From positions 1-21,456 of the forward strand of contig CALKYE010000177.1 of NCBI GenBank assembly GCA_938003765.1: a stretch of DNA of 21,456 bases, in the 5' to 3' direction. The position numbers were made by a program, and so were the translations under genes. Source of the stretch: an uncultured Planctomycetia bacterium (GTDB lineage: Bacteria > Planctomycetota > UBA1135 > GCA-002686595). Position 1 is the stretch's first letter, and every line of letters starts with the position of its first letter. The notes beneath the pieces were generated by a model. The model was not told the origin of the DNA. It ran no database searches and saw only the letters and a program-made list of their open reading frames with translations. Below, piece by piece: positions 1 through 7,360 of this stretch.

Positions 1-334
1 GCTCGAGCATGCGCCGCAGCTCGCGCTCCATGCGCGTGAAGCAGTCGCCGCCGAGCACCTGCGGGCTCAGGTTCGCCTCGAGGTTGAACAGGCCCAGCTC
101 GGTGGTGAAGTTCTCGCCCGTCAGGCGCTGGAGCATCACCTGCGCGAGCTTGGCGGGCTGCATGGCGCGGTCGACCAGGAACATCTCCTGCTCGGCGCCG
201 ATGCGGCGGGTGTCGGACTCGATCTTGCCTTGCGCGAGCATGAGCTCGAGCGCGTGAACGTCGGCTAGGAGCGACTTCACGAAACGCCGCATCTCGGACT
301 TGTCGGCGCCTTCGCTGATCTGTTGGAGGCCCAT
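1..334 (-). CDS. GCS2-type glutamate-cysteine-ligase-like protein, N-terminus only
   Basis: The reading frame opens with ATG at 334 on the minus strand and stays open for 111 codons to the left edge, so only the N-terminus is present. It contains RIGAEQEMFLVD (about residues 45-56) and TELGLFNLEANLSPQ (about 78-92), followed by GGDCFTRMERELRRML. These match the start of the GCS2 / COG2170 family of carboxylate-amine ligases related to glutamate-cysteine ligase, where the E-x-E-type motif binds ATP/metal. In some bacteria such proteins also carry CBS domains, which cannot be judged here. The gene lies 123 bases downstream of the module A kinase on the same strand. It could be read through from that gene or from its own promoter. 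The family call rests on two motifs; the substrate is unknown. Confidence 0.65.
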   Translation of the reverse strand, partial: MGLQQISEGADKSEMRRFVKSLLADVHALELMLAQGKIESDTRRIGAEQEMFLVDRAMQPAKLAQVMLQRLTGENFTTELGLFNLEANLSPQVLGGDCFTRMERELRRMLE

Positions 335-396
335 CGGTGGGGGGACGGTGTGCGCTCCGCGCGGGGAGCTTTGGACCCAAGGTCGTACCGTCACCG

Positions 397-402
397 ATTG
401 TA
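397..402 (-). promoter_or_regulatory. possible -10 element for the GCS2-like gene
   Basis: On the minus strand the sequence reads TACAAT, five of six matches to the sigma-70 -10 consensus, in an otherwise GC-rich gap. It would give a leader of roughly 55 nucleotides before the ATG at 334. No convincing -35 hexamer lies 16-18 bases upstream, so this is a weak call. Confidence 0.25.
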
Positions 403-457
403 AACGCGGCGCAGACCGGAACTAGCGCGCGTTGTGGGGGCGGGGCCCCGGCGTCGA

Positions 458-3382
458 TCAGAGTTGCTCGATCCGACGCGCGAACTCGGCGCACTGCGAG
501 GCCAACGGAAGCAGTCGCTCCCTCAACCTCGCCCGCTCGACGTGCGAGCGGTGGAGCGACCGGCTGACGAGGCTCGCGCCGCGTCCGATGCGATCGCATG
601 CGCCCTCGCGGGCGTCTTCGAGGTCGAGCAGCCCCAGTTCCACCAGCGCCAGCCCGTAGGTCCAGCGCAGGTTCTCCGGCGGCGTCGCCAGGCTCGCGAG
701 CTTCTCGAGCTCGGCCCGCGCGCGCTCACGATCGCCGCGCGCGAGCGCGCAGAGCGCCAAGGTCAGCCGTGCTTCGATGGCGACGTCCTCGGGCGCGGAC
801 TCGAGCGCGCGCTCCGCGGTGGCCTGCGCTTCGGACGCGTCGCGCCCGGCGCGCCACGTGGCGAAGGCTGCGAGTCCGAGCGTGGAAGGCCCATGGGCGG
901 CGGGCAGGCGTTCGAACGCCTCGCGCGCCGCATCGGCCGCTCGCTCGAACTCACCCAGGCCCAGATGCGTCTCGGCCAGGCTGACCGAGGTCAGGGCGGC
1001 GGCCGGATCCTGCTCGCCGCCGGCGGCCAGCATCGCCTCGCGCGCGCTCTCGAGCTCGTTCGCCGCCTCTTCGAAGCGCCCCAGGCTCTGCAGCGCGAAC
1101 GCCAGCGCTCGCACCGCGCCGAGCGCGGCCTTGTTGTTGGCCGGAACCCGACCGGCGAGATCCGCCATGACCGCGCGGCACAGTTGCGCGGCGTCTTCGA
1201 CGCGACCGACGTCGTGCAGCGCGCGCGCGTAGTTGATGCGGTGCTCGGCCGAGATCGGGTTGTTCCGTCCGTAGAGCCGCTCGGCCATCGGCGCGAGCTC
1301 GCCGAGCACGGCCAGCGCTTCTTCGGTGCGACCCTGGAAGCGCAGCGCCATCCCGAGCGTGTCGAGCGCGGCGGCGCGGAACGGATGCTCCTGCACTTGC
1401 GCGTCGGCGGTCTCGTCGATCGCGAGCGCCGCACGCGCCGTGGCCTCGGCCTGCGGATAGCGTCCGAGCCGCGACTGCGCGCTGGCGAGCATCGTGAGCA
1501 GGTTCCAACGTTGAACCCGCGGGAGCTCCTCGTGCTCAGCGACGCGCGCCGCGAGCGCGTCCACGCGTTGCGACGCCTCGGCGAGCTCGCGCTTGTCGAT
1601 CAGGCTGAGCACCAGCAGCGCTTCGCAGCGCGCGGTCACCAGCGGCGCCACGGCTTCGCGTTCCAACACCGCCAGCGCCTTGCGCAGGTGGTCCACGTAG
1701 CCGGGGCGATTCGACAGTCGCAGGGCGGAGCCCAGCAGCACGCGCGTGACCGCAGTGTCGAGCGCTTCGGGTCCGTCGAGCTCCAGGCGCATGCGCAGCG
1801 CGCGCTCGAGCGGCGGCAGGGCTTCGTCGTAGCGCTCGAGGTTCGTGAACGATTCCCCGATGCGTTCGAGCAGACGCGCCTGAAGTCGCGGTTGGCCGGC
1901 GAGCTCGACGTCGATGCGCGCCAGGCCGGCTGAGAGCACTTCCGCCGCGCGCACGTCGCGTCGGCCGCTGAAGTACGGATCGGCCGCGCCGAACAGGTTG
2001 GTGAGGAACCCGGCGGTGGCTTCGGCTTCGCTCGCGCGCTCGTCGGCGCGCGCGCCCTCGCTGCGGGCGAGTTCGAGAGCGGCTGACTCCGCCGCGAGCG
2101 CGCGCGCCAACGCTTGCTTCTGGCGCAGCTCGCCCACGTACAGACCCGCCGGTCCGACCAGCGCGACGGCCGCGATGGCCGCGGCGGCGATGCTGCGCGT
2201 CGGATGGCGCTTGACCCAGCGCCATGCGCGGTAGCCCAAGCCCGGCGGTCGCGCGGACACGGCGCGGCCGCGCAGCACGGCGTCGAGGTCGCGGGCGAAC
2301 TCCGCCGTCGACGCGTAGCGCCGCGCGCGCTCGCGCTCGATGGCCTTGAAGCACACCAGCTCGAGCTCGCGCGAGACCTCGCGGTTGCGCGCGCGGATGG
2401 AACTCGGCGCGCCTTCCAGGATCGCGGCGCGCGTTTGCTCGGCGTCGGCGCCCGAGTACGGCGGCTGCAGCGCGAGCAGCTCGTACAGCGTCGCGCCGAG
2501 CGCGTACACGTCGGTGCGCGCGTCGATCTGATCCGATCGTCCGGCGACCTGCTCGGGCGCCATGTACAGCACCGAGCCGAGCGTCGCGCCGGTGATCGTC
2601 ATGCGGCCCTCGCTCTCCAGGCCCGCCAGGCCGAAGTCGAGCAGCACCACGCGACCCTGCGGCGTGATGGCGATGTTCGAGGGCTTGATGTCGCGGTGCA
2701 GGATGCCGTTCTCGTGGGCGTGCGCGAGCGCCTGCGCCACTTGCGCCGCGACTCGCACGCAGGCGTCGACCCAACTGCCCGCGAAGAGCTCGGGGACCTC
2801 TGCGTCAGCGCTCTCGACGCTCGAGCGCGCGTGCGCCATCGCCGCGGCGCGCAAGTCGCGACCGCTCAGGCCCTCCGGGGTGACCCCGTGGAACTGCTCG
2901 AGCGCCTGCTGCGCCGTCACTCCGTCGACCAGCTCCATCGCCAGGTACGGCGTGCCGTTCGATTCGCCGACGGCGTGCAGCGCGACGATGCCGGGATGAG
3001 AGAGGCGTGAGACCGCCTGCGTCTCGCGGCGGAAGCGCTCCTTCGCGCGCGGGAAGTACAGGTGCTCGGGCCGGATGAGCTTGAGCGCGACCGTGCGCGA
3101 GGTGGACTCGTCGAAGGCCTCGTACACCACGCCCATGCCGCCGCCGCCCAGCCGGCGCAGCAGTCGGAAGTCGCCCAAGCGCTCGGGGAACGCGTTCGCG
3201 CCCGAGTCCGTCGGCAGCAGGTTCATCTCGCGGAGCGCGTCGACCCGCTCGCGCAGTTCGCTCTCCAGCGCGGGGTGCGCGCGGCACAGCTCCTCGAGCG
3301 CGCCGCCTTCGCCTTGGGACAGCCGCTCGAGCAGCTCGACCAGCAGGGCTTCGACCTCGAGGGTGGGATCGTGGGTGGGCAT
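458..3382 (-). CDS. Membrane-anchored PknB-type Ser/Thr kinase with C-terminal TPRs (module A)
   Basis: This 974-residue protein starts at the ATG at 3382. A longer frame from 3535 exists but would overlap the divergent sigma gene, and its extra 51 residues look non-coding. The N-terminus has the short helical segment with an EELCRAHPALESEL motif that often precedes planctomycete kinase domains. The kinase domain runs from about 70 to 345: glycine loop LGGGGMGVVY (78-87), lysine in VALK (K101), HRDIKPSN (229-236), DFG (249-251) and APE (275-277). All catalytic residues are present, so an active kinase is expected. A basic stretch (RAWRWVKRHP) and one hydrophobic segment (about 397-418) follow, then a coiled-coil-prone region and about 450 residues of TPR-like helices. 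The gene is divergent from an ECF sigma factor, a gene pairing known in planctomycetes. The substrate is unknown; the neighbouring sigma factor is a natural candidate (inference). Confidence 0.93.
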   Translation of the reverse strand: MPTHDPTLEVEALLVELLERLSQGEGGALEELCRAHPALESELRERVDALREMNLLPTDSGANAFPERLGDFRLLRRLGGGGMGVVYEAFDESTSRTVALKLIRPEHLYFPRAKERFRRETQAVSRLSHPGIVALHAVGESNGTPYLAMELVDGVTAQQALEQFHGVTPEGLSGRDLRAAAMAHARSSVESADAEVPELFAGSWVDACVRVAAQVAQALAHAHENGILHRDIKPSNIAITPQGRVVLLDFGLAGLESEGRMTITGATLGSVLYMAPEQVAGRSDQIDARTDVYALGATLYELLALQPPYSGADAEQTRAAILEGAPSSIRARNREVSRELELVCFKAIERERARRYASTAEFARDLDAVLRGRAVSARPPGLGYRAWRWVKRHPTRSIAAAAIAAVALVGPAGLYVGELRQKQALARALAAESAALELARSEGARADERASEAEATAGFLTNLFGAADPYFSGRRDVRAAEVLSAGLARIDVELAGQPRLQARLLERIGESFTNLERYDEALPPLERALRMRLELDGPEALDTAVTRVLLGSALRLSNRPGYVDHLRKALAVLEREAVAPLVTARCEALLVLSLIDKRELAEASQRVDALAARVAEHEELPRVQRWNLLTMLASAQSRLGRYPQAEATARAALAIDETADAQVQEHPFRAAALDTLGMALRFQGRTEEALAVLGELAPMAERLYGRNNPISAEHRINYARALHDVGRVEDAAQLCRAVMADLAGRVPANNKAALGAVRALAFALQSLGRFEEAANELESAREAMLAAGGEQDPAAALTSVSLAETHLGLGEFERAADAAREAFERLPAAHGPSTLGLAAFATWRAGRDASEAQATAERALESAPEDVAIEARLTLALCALARGDRERARAELEKLASLATPPENLRWTYGLALVELGLLDLEDAREGACDRIGRGASLVSRSLHRSHVERARLRERLLPLASQCAEFARRIEQL

Positions 3383-3418
3383 GGGGGAGGCGTCGGACAC
3401 AGGCAGGATCGCCCGAGC

Positions 3419-3451
3419 CGCTCGGAGTTCGAGCGGGGGGCTATCCTTGGG
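3419..3451 (+). promoter_or_regulatory. Candidate promoter upstream of the module A sigma gene
   Basis: CGCTCG at 3419-3424 is followed after 17 bases by TATCCTTGGG at 3442-3451. The same pair, CGCTCG with a 16-base gap and TATTCTTGGG, occurs upstream of the paralogous sigma gene at 10412-10443. The conservation between two otherwise different intergenic gaps suggests a shared promoter or regulator site. CGCTCG alone is a common string in this GC-rich DNA, so the second half carries most of the weight. Confidence 0.35.
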
Positions 3452-3516
3452 TTCAGCGCAGGTCCGCGGTCGGCGTTGATGATCATCGCCCAATTCCGCT
3501 CCGACGCGCGCCACCC

Positions 3517-4098
3517 ATGTCCGGTGATCACGCACACGCGGCCTCGCTGGAGGCGCTCCTCGAGCGTCATCTGGGGGAGTTGCAGGCGTACGTGCGCAAG
3601 AACATGGACGCTGCGCTGGCGCGCCGCGAGTCGAGCGCCGACCTCGTGCAGTCGATCTGCCGCGAGGCGTTGCTCTCGAAGGACCAGTACGAGTACCGCG
3701 GCGACGCGGCGTTCCGGCAGTGGCTGCTCCAGATGGCGCTGCGCAAGCTGATCGACCGGCGGCGTTTCTACCGCGCTCGCAAGCGCGAGGGCGTCGAGCG
3801 CGCGCTGGCGGTGTCGAGCCACTTCGAGCTCGACCAACTGGCGCGGCTCGCGCGCACTCTCGGCGCGTCGCCCAGCAGCGAGGCGAGCCTGCGCGAGGAG
3901 CTGAGCGTGCTGGCCTCGGCGCTGGAGCAGCTCGCTGACCACGACCGGGCGATCATCCGCATGATCCACCTCGACGGTCTCACCCACGCGGATGTGGCCG
4001 AGCGCCTGGGCTGCAGCGTGCCGCAGTCGCGCGGACGCCTGTTCCTGGCGCTGGCGCGGCTCTCGGCGCACCTGCGCGCGGGCCGCAAGCGGGACTGA
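3517..4098 (+). CDS. ECF-type RNA polymerase sigma factor (module A)
   Basis: This 193-residue protein has the two-domain layout of an extracytoplasmic-function sigma factor. Region 2 spans about residues 14-92 (ADLVQSICRE, then AFRQWLLQMALRKLIDRRR) and should bind core polymerase and the -10 element. Region 4 spans about 129-188 (LDGLTHADVAERLGCSVPQS) as a helix-turn-helix for the -35 element. A linker of about 35 residues joins them, and no anti-sigma gene is adjacent. The ATG at 3517 lies 134 bases from the divergent kinase start. The next gene begins 68 bases downstream on the same strand, so the two may be co-transcribed. Residues 11-90 share 55 of 80 positions with the sigma factor at 10514 by hand count. 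ECF groups with neighbouring Ser/Thr kinases have been described in planctomycetes; control by phosphorylation is an inference. Confidence 0.92.
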   Translation: MSGDHAHAASLEALLERHLGELQAYVRKNMDAALARRESSADLVQSICREALLSKDQYEYRGDAAFRQWLLQMALRKLIDRRRFYRARKREGVERALAVSSHFELDQLARLARTLGASPSSEASLREELSVLASALEQLADHDRAIIRMIHLDGLTHADVAERLGCSVPQSRGRLFLALARLSAHLRAGRKRD

Positions 4099-4166
4099 GC
4101 CGCCGGCGCCGCTCAAGCGACTCTCGGCTCGGCGTCGATCGCGACGAGGCGCTCCAGCCACGCTCG

Positions 4167-5405
4167 ATGGGCTCCAGAACCGTTTCCCTGCTCGCGCCGA
4201 CCTGCGCGGGCCTCGCGTTCCTGTGCGCCGGCGTGCTGCTGGCGCTCGACGACCCGCAGGCGAGCGGGGCTGCGACTCGAGCGCCGCTTCACGTGGCGCC
4301 GACGCGCGCTGGCCTCGAGCAAGTCGAGGAGCTCTCGCGCGCGCCGCTCGACGTCGAGCGCAGCGCGCTCTCGTCGGGGACAGAGCTCCGCGTTTCCGGC
4401 GCCGTGGTCGACCTCGGCGGCGCCAGCGTCGCCTCGCTCTCGCTCGTGCGCCGCAGCGGCGACGAGCGCGTCGAACTCGGACCGTGCGGCGCCGACGGGC
4501 GCTTCGCGTGGCCCTCCGAGCCGTCCGGAGGCGCGCTGTGGATCGAACACCCGGGCTGGATCTGCGTGCAAGGCGCGCGCGTCGATGCTCCAGCGGAGGC
4601 GAGCGCTCGAACACTCGTCGTCGCGCGCGAGACCGCGTTCTTCGGACGCGTGAGCTGCGCCGGCGTCGCCGCGCCCAAGGCGCGTGTCGCCGTCGTGCTC
4701 GACCGACCCGACGCCGCCGGGCCCGTGTGGGCGGGCGCGAGCGGAAGCACGGATGCGGACGGGCGCTTCGAGCTCGCGGGAGTGCCGCGCGGAGCTCCGC
4801 TGTCGGTGCGCGTCAGTCAGTCGGGCTGCGTCGCGCGCAGTTTCGAGTTCGCGGCGGCGCCCGAGCGCTTCGTCGAACTCGAGCTCGAGCCGCTGGGCGC
4901 CGAGTTCGGTCGCCTGCGCGGGCTGGTCCTGACCCACGCGGGCGCGCCCGCCGACCAACAGACCAGCGTCGTGTGGGGACGCGACGGCGTGCGCTGCAAC
5001 GCCGACGGAACGTTCGAGCTCGCGCTGCGCCACGATCCGGGCGACGCGCCCATCGTCGTGCGCGCGCGCGGCATGTCGGAAGCACAGGTTCCGCCCGCCT
5101 GGGACCACGTGCGCTCGGGCGAGCCGCTCGAGTTGCGACAGGGTCCGCCGTTCGAGGACCTCGTCGGCTGGATTCGGGCCGCGGACGAGGCGAGCGAGCT
5201 GAAGGGCTGCGTGGTCGAGCTCCGCCGTCAGGCGCCGGACGGCGCGCCCCTCGCGCGAACGCGCGCGGATGCGAACGGACGCTACGAGTTCCGCGGGCTC
5301 GAGCGCGGCGAGTACTGGGTGCGCGCCGAGAGCGGCCCCGCCAGCGCGAGCGTCGGGCCGATCCCGAGCGGGGGACGCGCGCCCGAGCTGTTCATCAGCC
5401 GCTGA
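4167..5405 (+). CDS. Membrane-anchored carboxypeptidase-regulatory-like-domain protein
   Basis: This 412-residue protein begins with an uncleaved-looking signal anchor (hydrophobic stretch at about 7-27, only five residues before it). The rest should lie outside the cytoplasmic membrane. It contains repeated beta-sandwich signatures of the form D-x-x-G-x-F/Y: ADGRFAW (about 109-115), DADGRFELAGVPRG (196-209), NADGTFEL (278-285) and DANGRYEFRGLERGEYW (368-384). These are typical of carboxypeptidase-regulatory-like (CarboxypepD_reg) or related Ig-like modules, which serve as structural or binding domains. No peptidase catalytic motif is visible. The gene follows the sigma gene by 68 bases, so it may belong to the same transcript or regulon. 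With almost no cytoplasmic part it is an unlikely anti-sigma factor. The ATG at 4167 was chosen because it gives the signal anchor. The role is unknown. Confidence 0.8.
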   Translation: MGSRTVSLLAPTCAGLAFLCAGVLLALDDPQASGAATRAPLHVAPTRAGLEQVEELSRAPLDVERSALSSGTELRVSGAVVDLGGASVASLSLVRRSGDERVELGPCGADGRFAWPSEPSGGALWIEHPGWICVQGARVDAPAEASARTLVVARETAFFGRVSCAGVAAPKARVAVVLDRPDAAGPVWAGASGSTDADGRFELAGVPRGAPLSVRVSQSGCVARSFEFAAAPERFVELELEPLGAEFGRLRGLVLTHAGAPADQQTSVVWGRDGVRCNADGTFELALRHDPGDAPIVVRARGMSEAQVPPAWDHVRSGEPLELRQGPPFEDLVGWIRAADEASELKGCVVELRRQAPDGAPLARTRADANGRYEFRGLERGEYWVRAESGPASASVGPIPSGGRAPELFISR

Positions 5406-5535
5406 GCCGGCCGGTCGATTCAGCGGACTCGACTTCCCACCGCCGCGCGCTCGGGCGAATGGTCGCCCGTCGGCGTCGCGCGCCTTCCCCCCCTAAGCAG
5501 CCTCCGCTCGACCTCGTTGCGGAGCGATCAAGAAC

Positions 5536-7281
5536 ATGCCCCAGACTTCGCGACTCACTCAGACCGCAGCTCTCCCGTTCGCGCTCCTCCTGGCCGTCGG
5601 CCTCACCGCCTGCAGCGACAGCGACGGGTCCTCGACGCCGCTCACCGTCGTGGCCGAGGTCGAGCCCAATGACGACGCCACGATGGCCGGCTCGATCACC
5701 TTCGCTCGCCCGGCGGCGGGCGACGCCAGCACCGCTGGCGACGAAGACTGGTGGTCGGTCTCGCTCTCCGCTGGCGAAATCATCCAGGTCGAGCTGTTCG
5801 GCGCGCGCCTGGACCACGCCTCGTGGGACGGCGCGGCGAACACTCCGCAACTCAAGATCTTCGACACCGACGGGACGACCGAACTGCTCGGCCACTATCC
5901 CGCGGGCGCGCCCGCGCCGCTGCCCACCGAAGGCAACAACTGGGAGTGGGGCTGGGGCGACCAGGACCTCGACATTCCGATGTTCCGCGCGCCTGCGAGC
6001 GGCACGTACTACATCCGCGTCAGCGGCGCCGACCCGCTGGAGAACGGCGGCGAGTACGCGCTGGTGGTCAAGCGCAACAACATCAGCGGCCTCCAGTACG
6101 AGGACGAGACCCTCGCTGCTCCGGGCAGCAACGACACCTTCGGAACCGCCGAGCCGATCACGCCCGGCGTGCTCTACGGCTTCCACGTCGACGAAGAGTA
6201 CGACTACTTCTCGTTCACGATCGCCGAGCCGACCTTCGTCAACTTCGAACTCGTCGCGCACCGCAACGGCATCGCCGCATCCGACTCGGAGTACTACGAC
6301 CCCGAGCTCGAGCTGTACGACACCGACGGCACGAGCGTGCTGGTGAACAACGACGACACGTACTTCTACGACTCGTCGATCCAGTACTGGATCTCGACGC
6401 CCGGCACCTACTTCGTCAACGTGACCGAGTGCTGCGGCGCCGGCGACGCGCCGTACTTCCTGCGCTACACGCGCACGCTGCGCGGCTCGGCCACGCCCGA
6501 AGCCGAAGGCAACAACGCCACCGGCTCGGCGCAGCCCTTCGCCGCGGGCGACCTCATCGACGCGGACACGATCACCGGCGACGACGACTACTACGCCATC
6601 GACGCGCTGGCCGGCGACGTGCTGTTCGTCCGACTCTTCGATTCGGAGACGCGTCAGGACTCGGCGGAGGACGTGGCGCTGAACATCCTCGGACCGGACG
6701 GCGTGACGACCGCCGAGTACACCATCAACGACAAGCAAGTCGCGACGTTCCTCGTCCCCGCGGACGGGACCTACTACGTCTACTGCTCGACCGGCGCGGC
6801 CACCAACGCCGACTACGCCGTCGAAGCGTCGCTGTACCGCAGCAACAGCTTCGAGGCCGAACCGAACGACGCTGACGCTGGCGCCAACACGTTCAACAAC
6901 TCGGGCTACGCCGCCGGCGTGATCACGACCAATGGCGACGAAGACTGGTTCTCGTTCAGCGCGGGCGCCAACCGGCTCGTGACGATCTCGGCCGTGGGGG
7001 ACAGCGAAGACTACGCCTACTCGAACGGCTTCTGGAACTTCTCGACGTGGGGCTCGCAGCTCGCGCCGAAGCTCGAGATCGTCGACACCGACGGAATCAC
7101 GGTGCTGGCCACCTCGTTCTCCGATTCGCAGTCGCACCTCTCCACCGAGTCGGTGATCGACGCGATTCCGCTCGTCTCGGTGTCGTTCGTCGCTCCGGCG
7201 GAAGGCACGTACTTCGTGCGCGTCACGTCTGACGACAGCACCTTCGGCGACGACATGTTCTACGCGCTGCGCAAGCGCTGA
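5536..7281 (+). CDS. Acidic lipoprotein with four PPC-like beta domains
   Basis: This 581-residue protein starts with a lipoprotein signal peptide; the lipobox LTAC puts the lipidated cysteine at residue 26. Four repeats follow, each resembling the bacterial pre-peptidase C-terminal (PPC) domain. They occupy about 41-178, 200-312, 322-433 and 440-580. Each has an EPND-like or related opening, an acidic turn before an aromatic (GDEDWWSV, EYDYFSF, GDDDYYAI, GDEDWFSF), a D-T-D-G-type turn or equivalent, and a closing GTYY/GTYF strand. PPC domains normally trail secreted peptidases, but no peptidase domain exists here. The protein is rich in Asp and Glu, which would suit calcium binding or a saline habitat (inference). 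It ends the plus-strand gene series of module A and is followed by a hairpin terminator. A cell-surface binding or adhesion role is plausible but unproven. Confidence 0.85.
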   Translation: MPQTSRLTQTAALPFALLLAVGLTACSDSDGSSTPLTVVAEVEPNDDATMAGSITFARPAAGDASTAGDEDWWSVSLSAGEIIQVELFGARLDHASWDGAANTPQLKIFDTDGTTELLGHYPAGAPAPLPTEGNNWEWGWGDQDLDIPMFRAPASGTYYIRVSGADPLENGGEYALVVKRNNISGLQYEDETLAAPGSNDTFGTAEPITPGVLYGFHVDEEYDYFSFTIAEPTFVNFELVAHRNGIAASDSEYYDPELELYDTDGTSVLVNNDDTYFYDSSIQYWISTPGTYFVNVTECCGAGDAPYFLRYTRTLRGSATPEAEGNNATGSAQPFAAGDLIDADTITGDDDYYAIDALAGDVLFVRLFDSETRQDSAEDVALNILGPDGVTTAEYTINDKQVATFLVPADGTYYVYCSTGAATNADYAVEASLYRSNSFEAEPNDADAGANTFNNSGYAAGVITTNGDEDWFSFSAGANRLVTISAVGDSEDYAYSNGFWNFSTWGSQLAPKLEIVDTDGITVLATSFSDSQSHLSTESVIDAIPLVSVSFVAPAEGTYFVRVTSDDSTFGDDMFYALRKR

Positions 7282-7302
7282 ACCGCTCGCCCGCTTCGCT
7301 TT

Positions 7303-7347
7303 GCGCCCCGGTTCGCGCTGTGTCGCGAGCCGGGGCGCTGTTCGTTT
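7303..7347 (+). terminator. Hairpin terminator after the PPC lipoprotein gene
   Basis: Arms 7303-7317 and 7324-7338 pair over 15 bases with one G-T wobble and a six-base loop. They are followed by the T-rich stretch TGTTCGTTT. The opposite side has no T-run, so it should act mainly on the plus strand, ahead of the convergent kinase gene that ends at 7361. Confidence 0.75.
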
Positions 7348-7360
7348 CAGGCGGGCGCGC

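Noticed and set aside
434..1933. A 499-codon plus-strand open frame opposite the module A kinase
   Set aside because: It is low-complexity Arg/Glu/Gln/Leu translation antisense to clear TPR coding sequence, as expected where stop codons are rare.
3383..3535. N-terminal extension of the module A kinase to an ATG at 3535
   Set aside because: It would overlap the sigma start at 3517 and remove the shared promoter gap. The paralogous kinase has no such extension, and the added residues look non-coding.
4167..4260. The membrane protein after the module A sigma gene as an anti-sigma factor
   Set aside because: Only about five residues precede its membrane anchor, so it has no cytoplasmic domain to hold a sigma factor.
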